Source: RGIG8124 sp045130665 (GTDB lineage Bacteria; Bacillota; Clostridia; Christensenellales; CAG-917). Taken from it: a stretch of 64,000 nucleotides of DNA. A program made the position numbers and the translations under genes. The notes below the pieces were generated by a model. That model was not told the origin of the DNA, searched no databases, and was given only the letters and a program-made list of their open reading frames with translations. The DNA is taken from assembly GCA_045130665.1 (NCBI GenBank), contig JBGUQC010000004.1, forward strand, positions 496,001 to 560,000, in the 5' to 3' direction. Shown here one piece after another: positions 16,931-25,550 of the stretch (positions are counted from its first letter, which is position 1; each line of letters starts with the position of its first letter).

Positions 16931-16964
16931 AACAAAAACTCCAAGATTTTTTAATCTTAGAGTT
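16931..16964 (-). terminator. Terminator of the DUF308 gene
   Basis: Minus-strand hairpin AACTCTAAGATT / AATCTTGGAGTT followed by TTTGTTTTG. The internal T/G pair is stable only in the minus-strand RNA. Confidence 0.75.
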
Positions 16965-16992
16965 AATGTTATTTGACTTAAGCAAATAAAAA

Positions 16993-17523
16993 CTATTTTT
17001 TCTTTGAACCTTTCTTGTCTACGAATGCTGAAACGATTACAAGAACGCCAAATACTGCAACAACTACACCAACGATAATCCAGAAAATATCTCTGAAATC
17101 ATCTAATGCAATATATAAAGAAGCAAAGATTATTAATGCAACACCTAGAACAAGTTCTATAATGCCTATTAATAAATTCTTCTTTACGATATAGTAAATA
17201 CCTGCTGATAAAAGTGCTGCGCCTAATGCTAATAAAAGAACGATTGCAATATTAATAAATACTGCAAGTGAAATAAAGAAGCTTGCAAGTAAGAATGCGC
17301 CAATTAATAATAGTGCTACTCCTAAGAAAATATAGCCGAATGCAAACTTGTTTTCTTTAACTGTACTATAGATACCAAGACCTAATAGAGCAGCTCCCGC
17401 AATTAATGCTATAACACCAATAAAGATATCAAGAGCATATCCTGCGCCACATACTGCAATAATAATTCCTAAAGCAATTAACAAAGCGCCACAAACAATT
17501 GGAAATATTTGTTCTTTCTTCAT
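16993..17523 (-). CDS. DUF308/HdeD-like small membrane protein
   Basis: A 176-residue protein that is nearly all membrane: about six hydrophobic helices arranged as pairs with short polar turns, and a Lys-rich C terminus (VDKKGSKKK). The repeated GxxLLxxG patterns resemble the DUF308 (HdeD-type) family, members of which are linked to acid or envelope stress in some bacteria. No catalytic residues are visible. It has its own strong promoter (17555-17583), AGGAGG before the ATG and a terminator downstream, so it is a single-gene unit, divergent from the mgtE leader. Confidence 0.72.
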   Translation of the reverse strand: MKKEQIFPIVCGALLIALGIIIAVCGAGYALDIFIGVIALIAGAALLGLGIYSTVKENKFAFGYIFLGVALLLIGAFLLASFFISLAVFINIAIVLLLALGAALLSAGIYYIVKKNLLIGIIELVLGVALIIFASLYIALDDFRDIFWIIVGVVVAVFGVLVIVSAFVDKKGSKKK

Positions 17524-17554
17524 TTTGAAATCCTCCTAAATTATTTTTGTAAAA

Positions 17555-17583
17555 ATTATAATGTCTACGCCTTTCTATGTCAA
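17555..17583 (-). promoter_or_regulatory. Consensus promoter for the DUF308 gene
   Basis: TTGACA (17578-17583), 17-nt spacer and TATAAT (17555-17560) on the minus strand match the sigma-A consensus exactly. Confidence 0.85.
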
Positions 17584-17631
17584 AAAATTACATATAATTT
17601 ATTTAATAAATAAAAAAGTTTAGTTTTTCTC

Positions 17632-17661
17632 TTGTCTTTTTTTATTTTATATTGTTAAAAT
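17632..17661 (+). promoter_or_regulatory. Promoter of the mgtE leader transcript
   Basis: -35 TTGTCT (17632-17637), 18-nt spacer and -10 TAAAAT (17656-17661). Transcription would start near 17668, leaving about 150 nt before mgtE, enough for the leader ORF and structure described separately. Confidence 0.6.
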
Positions 17662-17695
17662 ACCTATGTGCACGAATGCATAATTCTTTAAAGGA

Positions 17696-17762
17696 GGAAC
17701 GAGTCATGAATTATCACCATGTTGAAGATGATGCACCATACCGAAGTTGCTTGGCTTGTTCC
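17696..17762 (+). promoter_or_regulatory. Structured mgtE leader: 11-bp helix masking the leader-ORF start
   Basis: Bases 17696-17706 (GGAACGAGTCA) can pair without interruption with 17752-17762 (TGGCTTGTTCC), 11 pairs including two G-U. The helix covers two G of the AGGAGG ribosome site and the A of the leader ATG, and encloses most of the leader ORF. A short hairpin (ATTATC/GATAAT, 17781-17795) running into a U stretch follows the ORF stop. No motif of the M-box magnesium riboswitch is seen. Pairing was found by eye and not by folding software. Confidence 0.5.
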
Positions 17763-17774
17763 ATCAATTTCTAG
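17706..17774 (+). CDS. Putative 22-residue leader peptide upstream of mgtE
   Basis: A short ORF with the best ribosome site of the locus: AAAGGAGG, 8 nt before ATG, then 22 codons ending in TAG, 41 nt before mgtE. Notable residues are His4-His5, an acidic run followed by Pro (EDDAP, 7-11) and CLAC at 15-18. Early acidic-proline stretches destabilise translating ribosomes when magnesium is low in the enterobacterial MgtL leader, so this peptide could sense magnesium for mgtE in the same way. It might instead be a small functional protein. The ORF is seen directly; the sensing role is a hypothesis. Confidence 0.6.
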   Translation: MNYHHVEDDAPYRSCLACSINF

Positions 17775-17815
17775 TTTTACATTATCTTAGATAATTTTTA
17801 GACTTTATTTAAAAA

Positions 17816-19486
17816 ATGAAGGAAAAAATTCTCGAACTTTTAAAGGAAAAAGACTACTTAGGCGCAGCAGAAGAAATGGCTACGCTTAATCCAAAGCATG
17901 CTGCAACAATTCTAGAAGAATTAGATCAAGAGCATCTTATCCCACTTTGTAAGGAATTAGAACCAGATTTCCTTGCAGATGTACTTATTGAATTGGATCC
18001 GGACTTAAAACAAACTATTATTAATAGTTTAAATGAAGAAGAATTGGATGAATTCATGGATGAGGTTGATACTGATGATAAACTAGAAATTATTGAAGAC
18101 TTGCCAGAAAGTACAGCTTTGAAAATTATAGACTACGAAGAAATTAACCAACTTTTAGAAGATAGAAACTTCTCTACCTTAAAGCCATTACTAAGTTCAA
18201 TGAACGAAAATGACTTGGCAGATATTTTCGAACAAATACCAGATCAAAACTTGGTCTTATTGTTCAGACTTCTTCCTAAAGACTTAGCTGCAGATGCATT
18301 CGTAGAAATGGATTCGGAAACTCAAGAACAATTATTAAATAAATTGTCTGACCAAGAATTGAAATCCGTTATGGATGAAATGTTCGTTGACGATATCGTA
18401 GATATCGTTGAGGAGATGCCATCTAACGTAGTTAAGAGATTACTTGCAAAGACAGATCCAGCAAGAAGAGATTATGTTAATCAATTATTAAGATACCCAA
18501 AGGATAGTGCTGGTTCCATCATGACAGTTGAGTACATGTATTTCTACTCATACCTTACTGTTGAACAAGCTTTTGCAAAAATCAGAAAAAACGCTATTAA
18601 CAAGGAAACTATTTACACTTGCTACGTAGTAGATAAAACAAATAAATTAATAGGTATGGTAACGGCCAAGGATTTAATGCTTGCCTCACCTGAGACAACC
18701 ATTGAGGATATCATGGAAGAGAATGTTATCTATTCCTACACATTAGATGATAAAGAAGATGTTGCAAGAAAACTAACGGAATATGGCTTCTTAGCAATTC
18801 CAATAGTTGACGAAGAACAAAGACTTGTTGGTATCGTAACAGTTGATGACGCTATTGATGTTCTTCAAGAAGAGAACACCGAGGATATCGAAAAAATGAA
18901 CGCTATCCGTCCATCAGATAAACCATATCTAAAACAAAGCGTTTTCTCAATTTGGAAAAACAGAATACCTTGGTTACTTGTTCTTTTAGTAAGTGCAACA
19001 TTCACTGGATTAATTATTAATAAATATGAAGCAAAATTAAGTGCTATAAGTACAGTATTATTCGCATGTGTGCCTATGCTCATGGACACAGGCGGTAATG
19101 CAGGTTCCCAAGCATCAGTTACAGTTATTCGTTCTCTAGCTCTAGGTGATGTAGAAACGAAGGACTTCTTTAAGGTTGTTTGGAAAGAGATAAGAGTTTC
19201 ACTCTTATTAGGTGTTTCACTTGCAATTGCATGTTTTGGAAAACTTATGCTCTTAGATAACTTAGCATTTGGATATAAAGATTATACTCCAATGCGTTGT
19301 GCAATAGTTGCACTCGCTCTCTTCATTACAGTTATCCTTGCAAAGTTAGTTGGATGTATTCTCCCATTACTTGCAAAGAAATGTAAATTAGACCCTGCAG
19401 TTGTTGCATCTCCATTCATTACAACCATTGTTGATGCTCTATCATTAATTATTTACTGCACAATAGCCGTTGCAATATTATCTTAA
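17816..19486 (+). CDS. mgtE: MgtE-family magnesium transporter with extended N domain
   Basis: A 556-residue channel-like Mg2+ importer. The usual MgtE N domain begins near residue 110 (KPLLSSMNENDLADIFEQ). Residues 1-110 add a further set of the same acidic helical repeats (LEELDQEHLIPL, LIELDPDLKQ). Then come two CBS domains (SAGSIMTVEY; EDIMEENV) and about five C-terminal membrane helices with the DTGGNAGSQ signature. Typical members are about 450 residues. No Shine-Dalgarno precedes the ATG, which is unusual here and points to control by the leader at 17696-17774. The CDF gene follows 9 nt later. Confidence 0.92.
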   Translation: MKEKILELLKEKDYLGAAEEMATLNPKHAATILEELDQEHLIPLCKELEPDFLADVLIELDPDLKQTIINSLNEEELDEFMDEVDTDDKLEIIEDLPESTALKIIDYEEINQLLEDRNFSTLKPLLSSMNENDLADIFEQIPDQNLVLLFRLLPKDLAADAFVEMDSETQEQLLNKLSDQELKSVMDEMFVDDIVDIVEEMPSNVVKRLLAKTDPARRDYVNQLLRYPKDSAGSIMTVEYMYFYSYLTVEQAFAKIRKNAINKETIYTCYVVDKTNKLIGMVTAKDLMLASPETTIEDIMEENVIYSYTLDDKEDVARKLTEYGFLAIPIVDEEQRLVGIVTVDDAIDVLQEENTEDIEKMNAIRPSDKPYLKQSVFSIWKNRIPWLLVLLVSATFTGLIINKYEAKLSAISTVLFACVPMLMDTGGNAGSQASVTVIRSLALGDVETKDFFKVVWKEIRVSLLLGVSLAIACFGKLMLLDNLAFGYKDYTPMRCAIVALALFITVILAKLVGCILPLLAKKCKLDPAVVASPFITTIVDALSLIIYCTIAVAILS

Positions 19487-19495
19487 TGGTGAATT

Positions 19496-20659
19496 ATGGA
19501 AGAAGAATTGTCTCAAAATAAACAAGATGCAGGTCTACAACAATTAATGAAGCAACGAGAAAAAGGCATAGTTGCTACCTCATCAGTTGGAATAGGTGGC
19601 AATGTTGTCTTAGTTGCAATTAAAGCTATTATTGGTATCTTAACTGGATCCATTGCTTTAATTATTGACGCAGTCAATAACTTAACAGATGCTCTATCTT
19701 CTATAATTACAATTATTGGCACAAAATTATCAAACAAAAAACCAGATAGAAAACATCCTTATGGACATGGCAGAGTTGAATATGTAACATCAACAATTAT
19801 TGGTGCACTTATTTTATTTGCTGGCGGTATGGCAATTTATGAATCTATTATTTCTATAATAGACCATTTCCAAATAGGTGCAATGCCAGAATTTACCTAC
19901 ATTTCACTAATCTTAATTGCTGTAGGTATTGTTATTAAGTTAGGACTCGGTATTTTTTATAGAATACAAAGTAAAAAATTAAAGAGTGATGTCCTAAAAG
20001 CAAGTGGTCTTGATGCATTATTTGATGCTGTTTTATCTACTGGCACACTCATTTCCGCAATAATTGCCCTTTATGCTAACACCTATATTGAAGGTTATGT
20101 TGGTATTATAATTGCTGCATTCATTCTTAAGTCTGGTTTCGGAGTTATAAGAGAAGCTATATCTCAAATCATTGGACAAAGAATTGATGATGAAACCACA
20201 ACTATGGTTAAGAAAGAAATTGCTGAAGTTGAAGGAGTAGATGGCGTTTATGATTTAATCTTAAATAGCTATGGAAACAATAAATTCATTGGTTCTGTTC
20301 ATATTGGAGTTAGCAATGATATTTCTGCAGTAGAAATCATGGACCTCGAAAAAAAGATAGCTGGTTTAATGTATTTCAAGCATAACATAATTATGACAGT
20401 TGGTATTTATGCTCAAGATACAAAAGATGAAGAAACAAATGAAATGTTAACTTATCTTTTAGAAGCTATCAAAGAAAATCCAAATATATTACAAGTTCAT
20501 GGTTTCTATATAAACAAAGAAATAAATATTGTTTCTTTTGATATTGTTTTATCCTTTGATGAAAAAGATCCAGAAGGTGCAGCAGAAACTATTAGACAAA
20601 AAATTAAGGAACAATTCCCTAAATACAATTATATCTGTAATATAGACTACGATTATTAA
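19496..20659 (+). CDS. Cation diffusion facilitator family transporter
   Basis: A 387-residue CDF antiporter that exports divalent metal (Zn, Mn, Fe or Co) in exchange for protons. Six membrane helices are followed by a cytoplasmic domain of about 170 residues. The signature is present: DAVNNLTDALSS in helix 2, KKPDRKHPYGHGRVEY after it, and SGLDALFDAVLS in helix 5 with the paired Asp. The C-terminal domain is longer than the minimal one and may contain two ferredoxin-like metal-sensing folds. It is co-transcribed with mgtE, suggesting joint divalent-metal balance. Its stop codon directly abuts the stop of the convergent gene. Confidence 0.88.
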   Translation: MEEELSQNKQDAGLQQLMKQREKGIVATSSVGIGGNVVLVAIKAIIGILTGSIALIIDAVNNLTDALSSIITIIGTKLSNKKPDRKHPYGHGRVEYVTSTIIGALILFAGGMAIYESIISIIDHFQIGAMPEFTYISLILIAVGIVIKLGLGIFYRIQSKKLKSDVLKASGLDALFDAVLSTGTLISAIIALYANTYIEGYVGIIIAAFILKSGFGVIREAISQIIGQRIDDETTTMVKKEIAEVEGVDGVYDLILNSYGNNKFIGSVHIGVSNDISAVEIMDLEKKIAGLMYFKHNIIMTVGIYAQDTKDEETNEMLTYLLEAIKENPNILQVHGFYINKEINIVSFDIVLSFDEKDPEGAAETIRQKIKEQFPKYNYICNIDYDY

Positions 20660-21325
20660 TTACTTCTTTGACAGATTAAAACTAATATCAATTAAATCAA
20701 AAATTATATTATCTAAAAGGGTATCGTCTAAAATGATTGATACCCAATAATTTTTATTCATATGATAAGCAGGATATATTCCTTCTATTTTTAAGCACTT
20801 TTCAACCATATCATCTAATTTGATATTCATTACATCAACAAAACCATCAGCATTTTTTATAAGCCTATCTCTTTTAACATGCATAATAATGCCAAACCAT
20901 TTTTTACTATCATTATTTCTAAAGACTCCGCAATCCGGTGTATCATCCCATAAAAACTCCGGTTGAGCTTTGTATTTTTCAATATTATGATAGGTAATCC
21001 TATTAGCTTGTGGCAAAGCAAAATAATCTCTTTTAAAGCAATGGTCTCTAATATCTAAAAGAATCTCAGTGCAAGCATCTTTCATTTCTCCCAAGAAGCT
21101 TCCGACACCATCTTTTATGTTCAATCCAATATATTCATCCCCGAATTCTTTATCCATAATATTGGCAGAAATCTGGTCATCTTTAATTTTAACGATAATT
21201 TCAAAATCGTCATTTAAAATATTTCTTTTGAATATGTAAACATCTTGTTCTGCAAAGAAACCATATTTCAACAATTCATCATAAATTGGAAAATAATTTA
21301 AAAACAATTCGTCTATTAGTTTCAT
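20660..21325 (-). CDS. MmcQ/YjbR-like protein
   Basis: A 221-residue soluble protein. The C-terminal half (from about residue 105) fits the YjbR/MmcQ (CyaY-like fold) family: PEFLWDDTPDCGVFRN, KKWFGIIMHV, then a pAYHMNKNYWVSIILDD segment with the conserved HMNK-W. The first 100 residues are divergent and specific to this group. Function of the family is not established; a DNA-binding role has been suggested from structure. It is the last gene of the metG-rsmA operon, 3 nt behind rsmA, with no terminator between it and the converging CDF gene. Confidence 0.7.
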   Translation of the reverse strand: MKLIDELFLNYFPIYDELLKYGFFAEQDVYIFKRNILNDDFEIIVKIKDDQISANIMDKEFGDEYIGLNIKDGVGSFLGEMKDACTEILLDIRDHCFKRDYFALPQANRITYHNIEKYKAQPEFLWDDTPDCGVFRNNDSKKWFGIIMHVKRDRLIKNADGFVDVMNIKLDDMVEKCLKIEGIYPAYHMNKNYWVSIILDDTLLDNIIFDLIDISFNLSKK

Positions 21326-21328
21326 TAA

Positions 21329-22159
21329 TTAAAAGAAATTAGATAATTTAATATAATCATCAAGAGACAGTCTTTCCCCTCTGATTGTAGGTTCAAATCC
21401 TGCCTCAACAATACGTTTTGAAGCTTCATCTTTTGATATTGCATAACCAGCTGATAGATTGTTTGCAAGGGTTTTTCTGCGCATTGCAAAGGATGCTCTA
21501 ACTAGTCTATTTAACTTCTTTCTTTCTACACCTTTTAGTTTTCCATCTACTCTATCTATTCTTACAACAGCACTATCTACCTTTGGTGCTGGGAAAAACA
21601 TTTGCTTTGAAACTGTTCTGGTAATGCTTGCATTACCCCATGTTGCAACTGCAAGAGTTATGGATGAATAATCCTCTGTTCCCGGTTTTGCAACAAGTCT
21701 CTTTGCGACTTCCTCTTGTACCATGATTGTAATGGAATCTAGTTTAAAGTTAGATTCTATGAATCTAATTATTAATGGTGTTGTAATATAATATGGTAAG
21801 TTACCAATTAATTTAAAGTTGCCATCTCCAATGATGTTTATAATGTCTTCATCTTTCATACGAAGTACATCCTTAAAGATAACTTCTATATTCTCATAGC
21901 CAGCTAAAGTGATATTTAAAACCTTTTGAAGGTTTTTATCTACTTCAAATGAATATAACTTATTGCATTCATCTGCTATATATCCAGTTAATGTTCCTGC
22001 ACCAGTTCCAATCTCTAAGACTGTATCTCCACTTTCTATACCTGCGTCCTGAACAATAGCTTTTAACAAATTTTTATCTGAGATAAAGTTTTGTCCAAGC
22101 GCCTTATTCGTATAGAATGAGGTGGAATGTAATACGTCTGCTAGATTGTAATTATTCAT
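21329..22159 (-). CDS. rsmA: 16S rRNA dimethyladenosine transferase
   Basis: A 276-residue SAM-dependent methyltransferase (KsgA) that dimethylates two adjacent adenines in the helix 45 loop of 16S rRNA. Visible motifs: QNFISDKNLL, VLEIGTGAGTLT (SAM loop), FEVDKNL, and the catalytic NLPYYITTPL. The helical C-terminal domain carries FAMRRKTLANNL. Length is normal. It lies 1 nt after the radical SAM gene; in Clostridia tatD, this radical SAM gene and rsmA are often neighbours. Confidence 0.96.
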   Translation of the reverse strand: MNNYNLADVLHSTSFYTNKALGQNFISDKNLLKAIVQDAGIESGDTVLEIGTGAGTLTGYIADECNKLYSFEVDKNLQKVLNITLAGYENIEVIFKDVLRMKDEDIINIIGDGNFKLIGNLPYYITTPLIIRFIESNFKLDSITIMVQEEVAKRLVAKPGTEDYSSITLAVATWGNASITRTVSKQMFFPAPKVDSAVVRIDRVDGKLKGVERKKLNRLVRASFAMRRKTLANNLSAGYAISKDEASKRIVEAGFEPTIRGERLSLDDYIKLSNFF

Positions 22160-22160
22160 A

Positions 22161-22772
22161 TTAGTCTGCGTGGATTGTTTCTCTTTCTCTAAATTTAGCG
22201 CCTAGAGACTCTGTAATCTTCCTACAAGCCTCTATCTCCTCTTCGCCGATAAAATCTACGATAGAGCATGTTGTATCAATACCAGCGTCTACACAGTCTT
22301 TAATGAACTTTAATACTGCTGGGTATGCTTTATCTTTAAATTCTGGAAGTGGTCTACAAATTTCATCGTAGAATTCCTTGCTTGCAGCATTTAAAGAAAT
22401 GTTGATATGATCTATGCACTTTGCAAGAATTTGTGCTGAATCGTTTCTTTTGTTGATTAAATCACAATGACCATTAGTATTTAATCTTGTTATAAAACCT
22501 TTTCTCTTTAAATAAGATGCAACCTGTACCAAAATAGGTAATCTATAAGTTGGTTCACCAAAACCACAAAATACAATTTCTTTGTATTTTTTAAGTGGAT
22601 ATAAAGATAAATCTTCAATTACTTGCTCATATGTTGGCTCTAATTCTAACCAAAGGTTATCTTCGCCCACACCATCTGAGAAGTTTCTAATGCAGAACTC
22701 ACATGCATTAGAGCATCTATTTGTTAAGTTTATGTATAAACTATCTCCGTATTCGTATACAAAATTTTTCAT
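22161..22772 (-). CDS. TatD-linked radical SAM protein
   Basis: A 203-residue radical SAM enzyme. The 4Fe-4S ligands are C20-x3-C24-x2-C27 in NRCSNACEFC, followed by FCGFGEPTYR (SAM-binding GEP) and LNTNGH, with the barrel strand HINISLNA. It matches the short TatD-associated radical SAM group found beside tatD in Firmicutes. Its ATG overlaps the tatD stop by 4 nt. The substrate is unknown. It lacks the C-terminal accessory domain of larger radical SAM enzymes. Confidence 0.88.
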   Translation of the reverse strand: MKNFVYEYGDSLYINLTNRCSNACEFCIRNFSDGVGEDNLWLELEPTYEQVIEDLSLYPLKKYKEIVFCGFGEPTYRLPILVQVASYLKRKGFITRLNTNGHCDLINKRNDSAQILAKCIDHINISLNAASKEFYDEICRPLPEFKDKAYPAVLKFIKDCVDAGIDTTCSIVDFIGEEEIEACRKITESLGAKFRERETIHAD

Positions 22773-23560
22773 TTTTCTATCCTAGTAAATAATGCTTTCG
22801 CATTATTAGTTGTAATCTCAATTAATTCTTCTACAGGTATTTCTTTAATTTCTGCAGCTTTTTCGGCAACTAAAGATATAAATTTTGGCTCATTCATTTC
22901 ACCCCTGTGTGGTGTTGGAGCCATATATGGGCAATCTGTTTCTAGCAATAATCTATCTAGTGGTACTTCCTTTAGTGCCTCAACGTTTCTTTTTGCGTTC
23001 TTAAATGTTATTGCGCCACCGAAAGAAAAGTATGAACCCATGTCGGCGAATTGTTTAACCAATTCCTTTGGACCAGAATAACAATGCATTACAAAACCAT
23101 TGGTTAAATACATAGTATTTTCATTCAAAATCTCAATGGTATCTTCTATTGCATCCCTCATATGGATAGAAATTGGAAGTCCTAACATGGATGCAACTTC
23201 TATTTGTTCAATAAAAGCACCTTTTTGGATTGCCTTTGGTGGGGTTTTTGGATCATCTAGTCTAAAATAATCTAAACCTATCTCTCCCCAAGCAACTACT
23301 TTCTTGGATTGAGACAGTATAGACATCTTTTCATAATTATCTTCCGAGCAATCTGTATATGATGCATCTGGATGAATGCCAATTGCTGCATAAACATTGT
23401 CATGTTTCTCTGCAAATTCTACAGCTGTCTTTGAAGATTTGAAATCGTATCCAACATTTATAAGAGCCTCAATACCATCTTTATTCATTTCAGAGACTAT
23501 TCTTTCTGCATGAGGAACAAGTCTTTCGTCATTAAGATGGCAATGAGTATCTATAATCAT
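22769..23560 (-). CDS. tatD: TatD-family metal-dependent hydrolase
   Basis: A 263-residue TIM-barrel nuclease or hydrolase of the TatD/YcfH family. Metal ligands appear as DTHCHLND (His6, His8), GEIGLDYFR (Glu), ISIHMRDA (His), FVMHCYSG (His) and LLETDCPY (Asp). Members have 3'-5' DNase and sometimes D-aminoacyl-tRNA deacylase activity. It overlaps the metG stop by 1 nt and the radical SAM gene by 4 nt, and sits between metG and rsmA as in many Firmicutes. Confidence 0.92.
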   Translation of the reverse strand: MIIDTHCHLNDERLVPHAERIVSEMNKDGIEALINVGYDFKSSKTAVEFAEKHDNVYAAIGIHPDASYTDCSEDNYEKMSILSQSKKVVAWGEIGLDYFRLDDPKTPPKAIQKGAFIEQIEVASMLGLPISIHMRDAIEDTIEILNENTMYLTNGFVMHCYSGPKELVKQFADMGSYFSFGGAITFKNAKRNVEALKEVPLDRLLLETDCPYMAPTPHRGEMNEPKFISLVAEKAAEIKEIPVEELIEITTNNAKALFTRIEK

Positions 23561-25536
23561 TATCTGACCTCACTTCCTGATGCTACTTTGCTAATAGGAG
23601 CAACTAAAACTACATTGTCTCCATCACATGCACAAAGTAACATACCTTGAGATTCAATACCTCTAAGTTTTGCTGGTTTTAAGTTGGCAACAACTACTAC
23701 TTGTTTACCAACCATTTCTTCTGGCGTATAGTATTTTGCAATACCACTAACAATAGTTCTTGTTTCATCTCCAACCTTAACACTGAACTTTAAGAGTTTG
23801 TCTGCATTCTCTACTTTTTCAGCCGTTAAAATCTCACCAACTTTTAACTTAATTGTCATGAATTGGTCTATTGTTATCTCATTTACATCAACAACATTTT
23901 CTGGTGTTGTTTTTGCAGAATCGGATGTTTTTCCTTCCATTTTAGCCTCTTTATCCTTTTGTTTTGCTAAATCATCTAAATACTTATTGATGAATTCAAT
24001 TTCCTTAGTTTCATCTATTCTGTTAAAGAGTGGAGCCATTGTATGTGTTTGTGTTCCAGGAACAATACCACCAAATTTACGTATAGAATCAAAGGTCTTT
24101 AAATCATCAGATGTGCCTAATGCATCAAAGACTTTGCTTGGTGAAACAGTAAGATATGGTTGTAACATTACATTACATATTCTTATCAACTCGAACAAGT
24201 TATACATAACTGTTCCAAGTCTCTCCATGTCACCATTCTTTGCAAGATTCCATGGTGTAGTTTCATCAATATACTTATTGCCACGAGATAATACTTCCAT
24301 GATATCGCTTAATGCTTTAGGTGCATCTAGCTTATCCATATCTTCAATACATCTATCTAATAATCCCTCAGCCATTGAGATAATTCCATTATCTAAATCT
24401 GTTCTTGCACCTGGAGTTGGAATAACACCACCAAAGTACTTTTCAAGCATTGCAAGAGAACGATGTACTAAGTTTCCATAGATGTTTGCAAGATCTGTGT
24501 TAATTCTCTTAATTAACATCTCAGATGTATATGTACCATCTGAACCGAATGGGATTTCTCTTAAAAGATAATATCTTATGGCATCTATGCCATATCTATC
24601 TACCAAGAAGTATGGATCTGCAACATTACCCTTAGATTTAGACATCTTGTCTCCACCAAATAATAACCAACCATGGCCATATACTTGTTTTGGAAGTGGT
24701 AAATCTAATGCCATTAAGAGTGCTGGCCATATAATTGTGTGGAATCTTACGATTTCTTTTCCAACCATATGTAAATCTGCTGGCCAATATTTCTTAAAGT
24801 TCTCATCATTGTCTTGTAGATAACCAAGAGCGGTAATATAGTTAGATAATGCATCTACCCAAACATATACTATATGTTTATCATCGAAAGTAAGAGGAAT
24901 ACCCCATTTAAATGATGTACGAGAGACACATAAATCTTTAAGACCTGGTTTAATAAAGTTATTAACCATTTCATTAAGTCTGCTCTTAGGCGCTATGAAG
25001 TCTGGATGAGATTCATAGTATTGCATTAATCTATCTTGATATTTTGAAAGACGGAAGAAATAACTTTCTTCTTTCATGAGTTTAACTTCTCTACCACAGT
25101 CTGGACACTTTCCATTTACTAATTGTGACTCTGTCCAGAAACTCTCACATGGTGTACAGTATAAGCCCTCATATTCAGACTTATAAATGTCTCCGTTTGC
25201 AAGGAGTTTTTCCATAATCTTTTGGATGGTTTTCATATGATAATCATCCGTTGTACGGATGAACTTGTCATAAGAGATGTCTAAAAGTTTCCAAAGATCT
25301 TTGATTTTTAATACTATATCGTCTACATACTTTTGTGGTGTCTTTCCAGCTGCTATTGCCTTTTGTTCAACCTTTTGACCATGCTCATCTGTTCCTGTTA
25401 AATAGAAAACATCAAAGCCGTTCATTCTCTTAAAACGAGAAATAGCATCACAAATCACTGTTGTATAACAGTGTCCTATGTGCAAATCACCACTAGCATA
25501 GTAAATAGGCGTAGTAATGTAATACTTTTGTGCCAT
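23560..25536 (-). CDS. metG: Methionyl-tRNA synthetase
   Basis: A 658-residue class I aminoacyl-tRNA synthetase that charges tRNA-Met. The HIGH motif is HIGHCYTT, and the KMSKS loop is DKMSKSKGN. One zinc knuckle (CTPCESF...CPDCGRE) marks the single-zinc form. The C-terminal 110 residues after a Lys/Glu linker form an OB-fold tRNA-binding domain (FMTIKLKVGEIL ... GIESQGMLLCA). Length fits synthetases with this appended domain. No T-box is visible before it, since it follows the XRE-cupin gene by 14 nt. Confidence 0.97.
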   Translation of the reverse strand: MAQKYYITTPIYYASGDLHIGHCYTTVICDAISRFKRMNGFDVFYLTGTDEHGQKVEQKAIAAGKTPQKYVDDIVLKIKDLWKLLDISYDKFIRTTDDYHMKTIQKIMEKLLANGDIYKSEYEGLYCTPCESFWTESQLVNGKCPDCGREVKLMKEESYFFRLSKYQDRLMQYYESHPDFIAPKSRLNEMVNNFIKPGLKDLCVSRTSFKWGIPLTFDDKHIVYVWVDALSNYITALGYLQDNDENFKKYWPADLHMVGKEIVRFHTIIWPALLMALDLPLPKQVYGHGWLLFGGDKMSKSKGNVADPYFLVDRYGIDAIRYYLLREIPFGSDGTYTSEMLIKRINTDLANIYGNLVHRSLAMLEKYFGGVIPTPGARTDLDNGIISMAEGLLDRCIEDMDKLDAPKALSDIMEVLSRGNKYIDETTPWNLAKNGDMERLGTVMYNLFELIRICNVMLQPYLTVSPSKVFDALGTSDDLKTFDSIRKFGGIVPGTQTHTMAPLFNRIDETKEIEFINKYLDDLAKQKDKEAKMEGKTSDSAKTTPENVVDVNEITIDQFMTIKLKVGEILTAEKVENADKLLKFSVKVGDETRTIVSGIAKYYTPEEMVGKQVVVVANLKPAKLRGIESQGMLLCACDGDNVVLVAPISKVASGSEVR

Positions 25537-25550
25537 TTTTTGCCTCTATA

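Noticed and set aside
17662..17815. M-box (ykoK) magnesium riboswitch upstream of mgtE
   Set aside because: The conserved M-box loops and multi-helix layout are not visible, and about 150 nt with a translated ORF leaves little room for it.
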